Part shown: positions 35,140 through 46,363 of the stretch, in pieces
Layout of the letters: each line of letters opens with the position of its first letter
Numbering within the stretch: the first letter of the stretch is position 1
DNA from: Trichomonas vaginalis G3
Lineage: Eukaryota; Parabasalia; Trichomonadida; Trichomonadidae
DNA length: 64,000 nt
NCBI RefSeq assembly: GCF_026262505.1
Contig: NW_026529174.1
Location: 1-64,000, forward strand
Direction: 5' to 3'
Translations under genes and position numbers: made by a program
The notes under the pieces: generated by a model
The model's database searches: none
What the model was told of the DNA's origin: nothing
The model's input: the letters and a program-made list of their open reading frames with translations, nothing else

Positions 35140-36868
35140 CATATTTGTTTTTGGATGTTTTGCGAAACCAAAAAAAAAAAAAAAAAAAAACTATGATATA
35201 CAATGTGTGTGTAAAGAAAATACTTTATTTACTAGTTAAAAAATCATTTGGTATTGATCAAGTTATTTTTTCTGGATAAGATATTATATGGATAATTGGA
35301 TAGAAAATACAATTATATAATCTTGTACCTGGTTTAATTAAGCTAATTGTCATCAGAAACTTGTAATTTTTATGAATTTCAGATTTTCTTTTCATTACTG
35401 CTTTTCTTAATAGGTCAAGTTCTTATTTACGTTATAAAGTATGATATTTACAAATATCAAGTTGTCGTGTTTTTTGAGAAATTATGAGAAACAAACAAAA
35501 ATGAAAAAGATAGGAATAGCAATGAATAGTGATGTGGGTATAGAAAATGTAAGAGATATGAATGCAAAGCAATCAGTATTTAGGACATTGACCATAGATT
35601 TCGAAAAAAAAATGCTGCATATTGAGCGAAAACTATGATTATATTATAAGGCTGTCATTTAAAGCATAATGAAACTATTCCCTTTTCATTTTAATCGAAT
35701 AAGATAGTAAAGATTTTTGAATTAGCTAGAAACTGATGAGATGTTTTCACAAATCAGATTTTTAATCTCTATAATGCATAATTCACTCAATATCTCAATT
35801 TTGATATTGCGAGATATTTTTGCTATCGGTTTCGCAATTTTGACACAATAGCAAGAGGGTTCTATAAGCATTATTATCAACGTAGAATCTGAATATCATA
35901 TCAGAAAATGTCGCAAATCTGACATTTACCCGACAAAATAGCAAAAATAATTGAATACTTTTCGCAAAAACTTTAAAAATCGATAAAAATATGAAATATA
36001 GATATTAAAGAGACTTTTTATATAATATTCATAAAGATTTTCCAAAAATATGATACCGCAAAATTAAAAAAGTGACGTCTTGAGTGGAGTCAAAGGTCGA
36101 AATTGCTAGCTAAATGTTTTTTTAGCGAAATTGCGTATTGTACGTTTTTTTCGCAAAACGAAACCCTTAATAAATCTTAGGTTAATACAACAAATAGATT
36201 TAAAAAAAGATATCTAACTTTTTCAATTTTGAATTATTTAAGGGTTTCGATTTAAGAAATTTCAAATTTTTATTTAGTAACATTATGTCATAAAATCAAA
36301 TCAAGCTTAAAATTTTTTGAATTGAATTTTGAATACGATGAAATTTATAACAATTAATAGGATTATAAATAGTTATTTATTATTTTCAATTTTTTTAGTT
36401 GGATAATATTTTGAGATTTTTCTGAAAAGTTCTCAAAATTTATATTTGCAAGTTACCTTTCATATTGTTCTTCTTCATTTTTTAAATAAAAAATTTGAAT
36501 AAAACTAAAATTCAAATAAGGCATATTTCTTTATGAATAATCCAATAATATATACCTTATAGTGCTATATTCTTGGTTAATCAAACAAAAAAGTGGATCA
36601 AATCGATGAAGACAATATTTATTAACTTTCCGTGTAAACATCACAAACCCTCTCAAAACAAAATAACGGATTTATCATCCAATTTTATCATATTTTCATC
36701 TTATGATAAACCTCTATCTATTCACAATAATTATTACCAAAAATCGAAAATCCATATAGTAGTCGCAAAATTTGGGGTCCGGACTCAGAAAATATTGTGA
36801 ACAAAAATTTTTGATGATTAGGTGTAAAATAGCATTTTGATTAATGATTACTAAAATAAAAATTTAAT
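35138..36868. other. AT-rich host spacer, nothing recognised
   Basis: About 1.7 kb of AT-rich sequence. Frames of 65 codons (35441-35638) and 75 codons (36573-36800) are open, but their translations look random. A run of A lies near 35170. Confidence 0.5.
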
Positions 36869-36870
36869 TA

Positions 36871-37969
36871 AGGGTCCACTGTAAAAATTGAAAGTATCTC
36901 AAAATTGAGAGGCGATTTGCAAATAATCATTATCGTCATTTTTCGAAAATCCACTTTTCCTAGTGTTCTGATTAATATTATGTGAATACAACAATGAAGC
37001 ATATGTTTCAATAAGATGGTAATATATTCTATCACTTCAAATCTCATAAAAATTGCAAAATCAGTGAGTTTTATAAGAACATGATTTTTTCGAATTTTTT
37101 CGCTTTTGGATGCGTGTTTTGAAAAATAGATATTTTCGAATTTTAATTTTATCTTAAGTATAAGTTTTATATTAGGAATTTTTTAGACCTATTTCCAATC
37201 ATTAATTCCAATGTTTTTCAAGGAATTTAATTGAGAAGAAATTAGGAATTTCGCTTTAATGCCATTACAAACTAATATTATGATGCATAATATATATATT
37301 TATTGAGGCTAATGCCGGAATACCATGCATTTTAAAAAAAATTCAAAGAATTGACAATTGGATAGCACAAATTTAATTCCCTGGACAAAGTATTATTGTT
37401 TATATATTCAAACCATTATCCTTAGTTTAGATATGTTGGCCAAAAATTTTCGTGTTATTTTTTGTGTTTAAGCATAAATTATGTATTTACTTATGAAAAA
37501 TAAGCATTTTATTCATTATCATAAAGATATACCATAACAATTGATAAAATTTTTTTTAAAAAATTGTGTATTTTAGTGGGTATTATTCTGGATAATGCCA
37601 ATTTTTACAAGATTTAATATTAACCATATCAATAGCCGACTCAATGTAAAAATTTAGATATTATTTTTTCATTAATCAAACTTTGATAAATTTTAGTATA
37701 ATGAACGATTTTGTTTCGTGTATGATACAGAAATGAAAAGCTTAATTAATATCATTTTGCATTTTTTAAAGGATGTTAGAGTACATCTACATTAAAAAAT
37801 CAGATTTGAACTGCGATACTGCATCAAATTGATGCATATCTGATAAGGATCTCAAAAGAGTAAAGTTAATTTTTTTTTGTTTTTTTAAGTTTTGGGCCTT
37901 AGTAAAACACCATCTCGAGCAATATTTTTGGGACGACGATAGACCTTATTTGGCCTTACAGTGGACCCT
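36871..37969. mobile_element. Possible non-autonomous mariner-like element
   Basis: AGGGTCCACTGTAA at 36871 is matched by the inverse TTACAGTGGACCCT ending at 37969, and both are flanked by TA (36869-36870 and 37970-37971), as in Tc1/mariner insertions. The 1.1-kb interior has no ORF of note. Identity between the ends stops after 14 bp. It could be a decayed or internally replaced relative of a trichomonad mariner. The family is inferred from the TA and the end shape. Confidence 0.5.
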
Positions 37970-37971
37970 TA

Positions 37972-38783
37972 AAAACGATAATGTCAAATTAGATGATATA
38001 TTCATTTCTGATGATTTTGAGTTCGTTTTCACATTATAAATGGGAAGAGAAAATATTATGCGTAGAAATAAATGCAAATTTTCATTAAATTGCAAAGAAT
38101 TGCATCTTGTAAAGATTTTTAATGGAAAATCAGCAAGGCAATCAGCATCATATCATGTAACTTATGATATTCTTCTACTTTGATTAATTTTTAATTTTTA
38201 AACGGCAATTCCATTATGCAGTTCTTTCTATGGTAGTGACCGTGCAATTCCACAAAAAAGTGTTATCCCCTGATATGAAATACTTATTCCAGGTCTGCCA
38301 ATTCTAAATTTTAGATTTTTAGACACATTTGCTTTGCAATCTCTAATTTATCAAAGGCAAACTAAACAAAATTAGAAAGCTAATCGATGCCTGTCTAAAG
38401 GAAAGCCATTTACCAGTTAAACATTAACTGTTTACTCGAAATGATGATCAGAAAAATCTCTTTCCCTTCAAAAGAGCAAAATCTATATGAAAAATGTTCA
38501 CTCATTGAATAACATTACTATTTTAATAAAAACCTTTTATCTTTGTTTTTAAGGTTAAAAATAATCGTCACGTTCAAATCTTAGGTCCAATTCAATTCAA
38601 TATTTGAAAGCCCATTTTTAAAGCATTCAAAATTGAATGGGATGAATCCGAGATTATAATAGTACTATATTAATCGGAAATTTCCTAACTTTTATTCACG
38701 AAGATTGACTATCAAAAAGAACAAAACATAAAAACAATCCAAAGCTCCAACAGTTACAATGTTCAACTCTGCAACTAAGTACA
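37972..38783. other. AT-rich host spacer, nothing recognised
   Basis: Non-coding by inspection; no repeat or RNA gene seen. Confidence 0.5.
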
Positions 38784-39285
38784 AATTCTTTTGCATTCAA
38801 AATTGGCAGGCCCTTTTTTGCACTTTTAAGGTTCTTTTAGAAAACGAAAAAAGTAACTAAACATTGAATATGGCGACGTTTTTATTCTTAACAAAACAAA
38901 ATAAAACAAAATTAAGTAAAATTAATAAAATAATTAAGATATTGTGAGGATATGGCCCAAGTTTGTATTGAAAATAGGGCATCCTTTCGTTGGCAAAAGG
39001 AATGAAAGGCGTTGGTAAGACTGTTGGCTAATTTCTCGCGAAATTAGAAAAGCAATTTGAGCTAAGTTTGAGTTGGAACGTTGGAAAACAATGAGCATTA
39101 TGGCGAAATGAAGATGAGTTAATAACTCATTGAACTTTTTTGAAATCTTCTTGATTAAAATATGACTAAATGAAGCTCATTTATGTTTTTTCGCCAATCC
39201 AATTTTTAGTCACTTTTTTCGTTTTCTATAGAACCGTTAAAAATGCATAAAAGGATCATTGCCAATTTTGAAGGCATAAAGAATT
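38784..39285. repeat. Imperfect inverted repeat, about 75-bp arms
   Basis: ATTCTTTTGCATTCAAAATTGG with the following 50 bp (38784-38859) pairs imperfectly with 39210-39285, which ends CCAATTTTGAAGGCATAAAG. The arms share the CGAAAAAAGT/ACTTTTTTCG and AGAAAACG/CGTTTTCT blocks. The loop of about 350 bp has no ORF. It may be an old fold-back element. Confidence 0.6.
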
Positions 39286-39289
39286 CTAC

Positions 39290-39341
39290 CTTTTTTGCAC
39301 TTTTTGAGCTTCGCTCAAAAAGTGCAAAAAAGGTGCAAAAT
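39290..39341. repeat. Perfect hairpin beside the glycine-rich gene
   Basis: TTTTTTGCACTTTTTGAGC, a 3-bp loop TTC, then GCTCAAAAAGTGCAAAAAA. Before the insertion at 39352 this would have overlapped the last codons of the glycine-rich gene and could act as its 3' processing or termination signal. Confidence 0.6.
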
Positions 39342-39351
39342 TTTTAATAAA

Positions 39352-40145
39352 CAGTCCGGTGGTTTCTCGCGTGTTAAGACCTGGCTGGCGTGTTAACTTT
39401 TTTGACATCATCGTACTTTGCTATTTTTCCTTATATTATGAACATACATACTAATATAGTACAAATTATTTATAAACTGTTGTTAATTGACGTAACAAAA
39501 CATTGATTACATGCAATTTAGTCATAAAGAATGGAAATAAATGGGTATTTAGGAAGAATAACACAAGATTTTTATTTATCCCTTGCTTTTTTCACTATGG
39601 TTTATCATAATCTATCGAAATAAATGTGATAATTCTATTATCATCTATTTTTCTGAATAACGCTTACATATTATGAGCACATAGATAGAATAAGAATGTG
39701 ATATTATTTAAATCTTCTAATTTCCAGATCCAAAAAATTGGATAATATTATACCAACAAATTATCAATTAAACGAATTTGAATGTCATTCATTAACGTTT
39801 AAGATAATTTGATATAATCCAACAGCCCCAAAACTGTTTTGTCAGATTTTCAATATCTTAATAAAGGGAAAACTAAAATTCTATTAATGATGAGTGATTT
39901 TCTAATCCCCAAAAATATTATGTGTTCTAATCCTAATTCAATATAGTCTGCTACATGCACCATTATATGCTCATGATGGAAAATTTTGACACAATTTTGC
40001 AAATTTATGAAATATTATTATTTATAATATTATCAAATATATTTCCAAAAATGATTCCACGAAAATTTTTGCCAAAGTTCTCAATTTTGAATTTATCGTC
40101 TTAACACGCCAGCCAGATCTTAACACGCGAGAAACCACCGGACTG
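39352..40145. mobile_element. 794-bp MITE-like element with 45-bp terminal inverted repeats
   Basis: The left end CAGTCCGGTGGTTTCTCGCG continues as TGTTAAGACCTGGCTGGCGT. The right end is its reverse complement with one or two differences, ending CGCGAGAAACCACCGGACTG. TAAA flanks both sides (39348-39351, 40146-40149) as a likely 4-bp target duplication. The interior has no ORF, so it is non-autonomous. It sits in the last codons of the glycine-rich gene. Confidence 0.88.
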
Positions 40146-40953
40146 TAAATGTAATTCTTGCTTTTCCATTTCCATAATTTCCATAAAATTCGCTCGAATT
40201 AAATGGTGATGGCATTAACGAATTTCTAGCAATGGTATTACCATTCTCTCTTAGGACACTGTACCAAGAACTTCCCCTGCCACCAGTTGCACCATATACA
40301 CTTCCTGCAGCCCCTCCAAAGTGCCCAGAGCCACCACCTGAGCCAATCTGATTTTCACCTTTGTTGTTTCCTCCATTATTAAAATTTCCATTACATTCAG
40401 AACAATAACTATTAGTTCCAGCTGCGGTTTCTTTGCCACTTGTACCAAATGCATAATATGTTCCTCTCCAATAACCTTGCTTTCCATCAATCCCAATCAG
40501 ACCGCCTCCAGGAGAGCCATAATTAGCTCCTCCATTCTGAAAATAAGCTGCTCCACTACCACCAGCTGCTTTTAAAATGGCGTTTTCAATTGCTGGGGAA
40601 TTGATCGTAACCCAAGACATCCCTCCTCCAGAAGTTGCTACACAATCGCCACCATATAAACCCATACCACCACCTCCGAATGTTTTTCGAAGTCTTTGTG
40701 GGATTGAGGTTCCAGTCATACCAGCTTCACCCAGATAAATATAAACTTTAGTTTTTACATATAAATTGATATATCCGCTTACGTATCCACCATTTCCGCC
40801 TACCTTTCCAGTAGTGTTTCCACCTTGCGCTCCCCAAAGCTCAATGAAATATTTTCCAGTTCTTAAAACTCGTTCATAAGGGAGACAATCTGGTGTTGGG
40901 TCAGACGGACCTGTTACTTCACAGTTAAAATCAAAACTCTCACTTTGATTCAT
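40120..40953 (-). CDS. Glycine-rich protein, 3' end altered by element insertion
   Basis: A 277-residue ORF of a large trichomonad family often labelled glycine-rich or ALK-like. YFIELWGAQGGNTTGKVGGN at about 32-51 is the hallmark, followed by many Gly runs (FGGGGMGLYGGD, GSGGGSGHFGGAAG) and the end YGNGKARITF. The last eight residues (TVRWFLAC) come at least mostly from the inserted 794-bp element. Without it, the frame would run on past ARITFI for about 20 codons. No signal peptide is evident. Expression of the altered gene is unknown. Confidence 0.75.
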   Translation of the reverse strand: MNQSESFDFNCEVTGPSDPTPDCLPYERVLRTGKYFIELWGAQGGNTTGKVGGNGGYVSGYINLYVKTKVYIYLGEAGMTGTSIPQRLRKTFGGGGMGLYGGDCVATSGGGMSWVTINSPAIENAILKAAGGSGAAYFQNGGANYGSPGGGLIGIDGKQGYWRGTYYAFGTSGKETAAGTNSYCSECNGNFNNGGNNKGENQIGSGGGSGHFGGAAGSVYGATGGRGSSWYSVLRENGNTIARNSLMPSPFNSSEFYGNYGNGKARITFTVRWFLAC

Positions 40954-41080
40954 ATCTCAAAAGCATGGCAAATAACATGGAGAAATTTCCGGAAAGTCAC
41001 TTTTAGAACTTCATCTATTGATTAAGATTGAGTTAGGTTTAGAATAATGTTACTCTCCATGTATAAATTCTTCAATGTAA
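40954..41080. other. Upstream region of the glycine-rich gene
   Basis: A short AT-rich stretch that should hold the promoter. I could not identify a convincing trichomonad initiator motif. Confidence 0.4.
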
Positions 41081-42322
41081 TAAACAGAAATTCATCAAAA
41101 GTAACAGCTCTCAATTTTTTGACATTTGTAAATTCTAAATTGAATGAGAAAAATGAAATAATACTAAGCATAATACAATATTCTAGATTTAATTATAATT
41201 AGGAAAAAGTTAGTTTTGAGAGTACTTTTCATAGGCATATAGAATGAAATCTTCTGAAAAATAATATCACATAAACTCATATTATTTTCTAATATATAAC
41301 TATTTTATATAAAAATCAAATTCAATGATCTTAAAAGCGAAGGATAAACCTCAAAATTTACGAATATAATGAGTGGGAATATAATGCTTATCTATCATAA
41401 AACCATATGAAATATCAATTTTTGCTTTACGCCTAATTTTTGACGACAATTAGCAAAAAATGTTAAATGTTAACACTCAGTCCATTTGAATATGAAAAAT
41501 AAAATTGACTTTGATTAAATTTTTTATTTATCATGCAATTCTTCTTGCGACCAAAGATTTGAATAAAAGTTCAAAAAATAAGATAGCTTAAAAAATAATA
41601 TACGGTAGTGTTTACTAATAGATGAATAGTATATAAATTCTATTAAAATGGATTTGATCCAAAAAAATATATAAAATTTGATCATAAATAAAATCGTTTT
41701 AAATTACTTCTTCATTTAAATTATAACAATTATTTTTGGTTTTATATTTTTTTGGATCAAATCCATTTTAATAGAATTTATATACTATTCATCTATTAGT
41801 AAACACTACCGTATATTATTTTTTAAGCTATCTTATTTTTTGAACTTTTATTCAAATCTTTGGTCGCAAGAAGAATTGCATGATAATAAAAACATTTAAT
41901 CAAAGTCAATTTTATTTTTCATATTCAAATGGACTGAGTGTTAACATTTAACATTTTTTGCTAATTGTCGTCAAAAATTAGGCGTAAAGCAAAAATTGAT
42001 ATTTCATATGGTTTTATGATAGATAAGCATTATATTCCCACTCATTATATTCGTAAATTTTGAGGTTTATCCTTCGCTTTTAAGATCATTGAATTTGATT
42101 TTTATATAAAATAGTTATATATTAGAAAATAATATGAGTTTATGTGATATTATTTTCAGAAGATTTTGTGTTCTTCTTCAAAATTTTATTTTTTATTAAA
42201 AAGAATCTTTACAAAATATACATTTACTTTAATTAATATTTAAAAACGTGCTCTATCAAAAGTTCCAAAAATTCAATATTTTAGCTTTTCTGAGGTGTCA
42301 CTTTTGATGAATTTCTGTTTAC
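41081..42322. repeat. Large fold-back: 425-bp arms within 21-bp outer inverted repeats
   Basis: Sequence at about 41247-41672 reappears inverted at about 41742-42167 with few differences, around a spacer of about 70 bp. Further out, AAACAGAAATTCATCAAAAGT near 41081 is matched by ACTTTTGATGAATTTCTGTTT near 42302. The whole could be a 1.24-kb element with a nested palindrome. No ORF. Confidence 0.85.
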
Positions 42323-42911
42323 AACACAATACAAATTGTTCAAAACACAGATTTTGATCACGAAATCAAATTTCATATATATAACTGGGAATCAATGAAG
42401 GCCTGCTGTATAAAATGCAAGGACTCTTATGAAAAGCATAGGTGGAAGTATCATCCAAGTCATATGTATACTTTCATTACATTGTTAAATTAATTTCGGT
42501 GTTCCGGTCCAAAGACAATATGAAAACCGGGTAACTGGCCGGTCATAGTGCTGTTGATGATAATTTTTCAACTTACGCTAATTTGCATAAAATTTATTAT
42601 AACGACGAAATTCCGATCAAATAAAAAATGTTCTAAATAATGTAATCAACATTTATGATCGAAAAAAGATTACTCAATTTTGACTTCTTTGGCCAGTTTT
42701 TATCTCAAAAATCTTATATAATCGCAATCCAAATGAGTGATTTTTTATTGATTTATTATGCCAACCATACAAGATCCAACAACTTTTCCCGCACCGATTA
42801 TCAGGAAAGGTTACGTTTTTAAAAAGTACCGACAAATTTGTCATGAGATTTAATATCTATTCAATTCTAAAAATTTAATTGAATGAGATTTGATCGTTAA
42901 ATTTTTAGTAA
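42323..42911. other. Upstream region of the DENN gene
   Basis: AT-rich DNA without an ORF; it should contain the promoter of the DENN gene. No diagnostic initiator was identified. Confidence 0.4.
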
Positions 42912-44165
42912 ATGTTTCCGGATGGCTTTTACCCCCATGGCCAGCATCTATTCAAGTGGGTTGGTGTAGTTCAGAAGTGTGGAATCAAAACATTGTTTTC
43001 AGATGGTGAAATCCCAAGTAACACATTAAATAACTTGATTCATTTTTGTTATCCAACCGAGAACCCAATAGCTGGACCGATTACATTTACATTTAGATTC
43101 ATGTCAACAGATGAGAAATTCTACAATGCATTTTGTCTCCTAGATCAATCTTTTGTTCAAATTAAGGAATTAGATTCGAATCAACAGACAGTAATATGCT
43201 TCATTTCAAGTTATTACCACGTCGATGTATTCGAAGAGGCTCTGAAAATCGTTCGAAATCTTCTTTTGAACAATCTTCCATCAGCAATTCAATTCATACA
43301 TACATTATATGAAGATCCAGACTCAATTACATTCATGAAGTCCCTCAAAACATTATGGAAGTCTTCACGTTCTGATGAAATATACAATAATCAAGTATTA
43401 TATCCAATTGTCAAAAAATTCGATGCTACGACAATTGCTTATCTCGTATTTCATCTCTTACTTGATACACCAATCATTGCTACATCATCAGATCTCAACG
43501 AACTCTCCCAGTTCTGTTATTCTTTGACTTCATTAATTCATCCACTCAAATGGCATCATATTTTCGTTCCTGTTCTTCCAAAGTCCATCATTGAAACGGT
43601 TCTCTCTCCATCTCCTTTCATTGTTGGAATTCATTCTTCGATGGTCGAAAATTTGCCAAATTCAGATATTGAAGCACATTTGTTCATTGATATTGACAAT
43701 GCTTCAATCAATAGAGTTAATTTAACAAACTTACCGCAGTGGGTTCATCAAATTGCTTCCAATGTTACAAAAATTACTCCAAAGTCACTTCATCAACTGA
43801 TGTTGGAGGATATTTGCACAGCAATTGGAATGCACCCATCAGGATCCCCATATTTGATCGCCAGAAAGATTTTGGCCGCAACAAAAGACCAAAAACTAAA
43901 TTCTGACTCAATAACAAGCCAGTTGATAAACAGCAGAACTGTTAAATGCTTGTTGAATACAATTAAGGAATCTCCAATACCTAATACTTACATGACGATG
44001 CTGAGCAGTTTTACACACACTTTTGTGTCTTTTCCAGCATCTCAGAACGTAGAAGAGTTTCCTCTTAAAAAGGCTTTGGTTCCGAAGAGTTCTTCAGTTC
44101 AATTTCCTCAGAAGAAGAGATCTCCACACAAATCAAAGTCTCTTTCTGAAATTCCTGGACGCTGA
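42912..44165 (+). CDS. DENN-domain protein (Rab guanine-nucleotide exchange factor family)
   Basis: A 417-residue intact, intron-free host gene. The N-terminal u-DENN part includes NLIHFCYPTENPIAGPITFTF at 42-62. The central DENN part follows: FEEALKIVRNLLLNNLP, then YLVFHLLLDTPIIATSSDLN, then IHPLKWHHIFVPVLPKSI and SPSPFIVGIHSSMVENLP, and FIDIDN. The order and the PFIVGIH segment are typical of DENN proteins, which activate Rab GTPases on membranes. The C-terminus is basic and Ser/Pro-rich. TAAA, the trichomonad poly(A) signal, lies 12 bases after the stop. Confidence 0.85.
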   Translation: MFPDGFYPHGQHLFKWVGVVQKCGIKTLFSDGEIPSNTLNNLIHFCYPTENPIAGPITFTFRFMSTDEKFYNAFCLLDQSFVQIKELDSNQQTVICFISSYYHVDVFEEALKIVRNLLLNNLPSAIQFIHTLYEDPDSITFMKSLKTLWKSSRSDEIYNNQVLYPIVKKFDATTIAYLVFHLLLDTPIIATSSDLNELSQFCYSLTSLIHPLKWHHIFVPVLPKSIIETVLSPSPFIVGIHSSMVENLPNSDIEAHLFIDIDNASINRVNLTNLPQWVHQIASNVTKITPKSLHQLMLEDICTAIGMHPSGSPYLIARKILAATKDQKLNSDSITSQLINSRTVKCLLNTIKESPIPNTYMTMLSSFTHTFVSFPASQNVEEFPLKKALVPKSSSVQFPQKKRSPHKSKSLSEIPGR

Positions 44166-44526
44166 TATTATGAATAATAAAATTGTTTGAATTTCTTGTT
44201 TTTGTTAATTTTCTTCTAACGTTTTTTTTCTTTGTCTTTCTTTTTTTTGATATTCAATTGATCAGAATTTTTTTGTTGCAAGTTTTTCAATTAAATTGTT
44301 TTTATTATATTATGGATTATTTCGTTTTCAGGATGTGAAATAAAATTTAAGAGTATACATAGAAAAATTTCTAAATATTTCAATTTTCAAACCATTAATT
44401 AATTTATCATCCTCTGGTCAAGCTATCTTATCAAAAAGACGATAGTTTTAGAAAGATTAAGAAAAGTTGAATTGATATAACCACATTAATTATAAATGAT
44501 TTTTGTTATATATCAAAATGATCAAT

Positions 44527-44530
<4 letters not shown>
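44166..44530. other. 3' flank of the DENN gene
   Basis: AT-rich, non-coding. It ends where the 84-A run of Polinton copy C begins, so the element lies about 365 bp downstream of the host gene. Confidence 0.6.
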
Positions 44531-44616
<86 letters not shown>

Positions 44617-45025
44617 TAGTGGGGCTTCCAGGCACTTCGTGCCTTCTAGCCCATAAAAAAATTTGCACAAGACCCAAGAGGAGGACCGGAGCCCCAGCCG
44701 ACCAGCCGTTGACTTTTTTTTGTTTCACTTTTCACAAATTATATATGTTTTCATGTTTTGTCAAGACTTCTTCGTAAATGTTTTGTCAAGACTTCTTCGT
44801 AAATGTTTTGTCAAGACTTCTTCGTAAATGTTTTGTCAAGACTTCTTCATCGTAAATGTTTTGTCAAGACTTCTTCGTAAAATCAGACAAAAATAATGTT
44901 TATGTTAGAATGTTAGATCTAACACGTTTTCTAACATGTTTTCTAACATCGTAGAAAACTCATGATTTCATCGTAAATGTTTTGTCAAGACTTCTTCATC
45001 GTAAATGTTTTTAACTTCACTTAAA
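44531..45025 (+). repeat. Left terminus of Polinton copy C
   Basis: A run of 84 A, the terminal hairpin module (44615-44655), then five copies of TGTTTTGTCAAGACTTCTTCG (44753-44880), one TTAGATCTAA hairpin (44902-44949) and further copies of the 25-bp unit. The array is inverted relative to the one at the right end, so it extends the terminal inverted repeat. CACAAATTATATATGTTTTC is also shared with the right end. Confidence 0.85.
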
Positions 45026-45385
45026 ATGCCACGTAAGCTACGTAAGAATATACGTAAGAGGAAGAGAGCATTGAAACATCCAATAGTAAAACTAACACCA
45101 CAACAACAGTTGCAACAACAAATGCTGAATGACCCCACTATGTTGCAACAAACAAGAGTGTTTATGAACTGTTTATAGATGAGACTAAACAAGAGTGTTT
45201 ATGAACTGTTTATAGATGAGACTAACTTTGAGTGTTTAGATGAAAGGTCATTGTACGATGAATATAAACAATATTGTCAAGAATATGGTTATATGGCAGC
45301 GTCTAAACGAACATTCTTGGCAAATGTCAAAAATCTTTTAGATGTTCAGAATGGCGTATATACAAAGAAAAATTTTTCTGAGTAA
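45026..45385 (+). pseudogene. Remnants of the large structural gene and the helicase
   Basis: This stretch contains recognisable text from the start of the large coiled-coil gene and from the C-terminal part of the SF3 helicase (YKQYCQEYGYMAASKRTFLA). Neither is functional here. Confidence 0.8.
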
Positions 45386-45420
45386 ATTTAAAAAAAACAT
45401 TTTTTTATCCGATAGAAAAG

Positions 45421-45840
45421 ATGGCAAAATTCATCTCAGTAAACAAGTACATGACAGAAGTCAAAGAAGAACTAGACCCATTCGCTTATTTGAATGTTTA
45501 CTTCTACCATTTTGAAAAGTCTTCATTCAGCAAAGTTTGGAACATCGAACCAGTTAAGTTTGCTATTGTGACTAAAAATGGTGCAACTTTTGAAGACTTA
45601 GACATAGAAGGTTTGTTAACAGTCAAAGAAAATTTTGACAGAAAGTTCTCAAAACTCGAAGAAGGTAAAGCATACAAACTTGTTATACCTTATGAACCAA
45701 AGAAAGCAGACGACTATGAATATTATGAGTCTAAGATAGTTGAAGTTCAAGGTAAATTGGGTAAAAAGATTTTAGAGTCTAAGCCAGTGTTTACTCCTAA
45801 AGAGGAAGAGAACATTGACATTGACCCAGAAATGTTCTAA
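45421..45840 (+). CDS. Unknown 139-residue protein following the helicase, copy C
   Basis: An intact homologue of the gene at 19647-20066 with about ten differences, mostly conservative, and the same upstream TTATCCGATAGAAAAG. The open frame suggests it was under constraint until recently. Confidence 0.7.
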   Translation: MAKFISVNKYMTEVKEELDPFAYLNVYFYHFEKSSFSKVWNIEPVKFAIVTKNGATFEDLDIEGLLTVKENFDRKFSKLEEGKAYKLVIPYEPKKADDYEYYESKIVEVQGKLGKKILESKPVFTPKEEENIDIDPEMF

Positions 45841-45856
45841 AAATAAAATTTTATTT

Positions 45857-46327
45857 TTACATGTCAAATTTCTTTTTCTCTGGCTCTGGCTCTGGCTCTT
45901 TCTTCTCTTCTTCTACTTTCTTTTCTTCTACTTTCTTTTCTTTCTTTTCTCTCTTCTTCTTCTTCTCTGGTGGAGTTATGTCAAATTTGGCGCAACCATA
46001 TTTATGTAAAAGTTCTTTGTCCTTTAATAGCTCTTCTATTCTGTTTTCTATTTCATCTTCAAGAACAGCGCATGTGCCTTCTTTGCATTCTAAGAACTTT
46101 TGTTGGACTTCATCTTTCCAATCGGCGTCATCTCTGTCAACAAGTCTGTCATTGACAAATTTTAAGACTGCTCTTTGTAATGTTTTATGGTTCTTGTCAT
46201 ATTCCCAGAAACAGAACTTTAGAACAAATTCACCTTTCTTGTTTACACTATGTAAGATTTTATGGTCGACAGATGTTTTAGAGTCAAAAAGCTTGTCTCG
46301 AATATAGATAGCGAAATCGCTAGACAT
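45857..46327 (-). CDS. Unknown protein with Lys/Glu tail, copy C
   Basis: A 156-residue homologue of 20083-20538. The Lys/Glu tail carries one extra KKVEE-type unit, showing that this segment grows by short repeats. The divergent arrangement with the ATPase is kept. Confidence 0.7.
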   Translation of the reverse strand: MSSDFAIYIRDKLFDSKTSVDHKILHSVNKKGEFVLKFCFWEYDKNHKTLQRAVLKFVNDRLVDRDDADWKDEVQQKFLECKEGTCAVLEDEIENRIEELLKDKELLHKYGCAKFDITPPEKKKKREKKEKKVEEKKVEEEKKEPEPEPEKKKFDM

Positions 46328-46363
46328 TTTCTAAAAGATAAAATTTTTAATTTTTCTAAAAAT

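Noticed and set aside
9855-35150. Target-site duplication of copy B
   Set aside because: The bases outside the A and T runs differ (AATAT versus AGCATA), and the homopolymers make the borders ambiguous.
35441-36800. Short ORFs of 65 and 75 codons
   Set aside because: Their length and composition are as expected by chance in AT-rich spacer.
44531-44614. Poly-A as the tail of a LINE or SINE
   Set aside because: The run adjoins a Polinton terminus, and the opposite end of the element carries the matching poly-T, so it belongs to the terminal structure.
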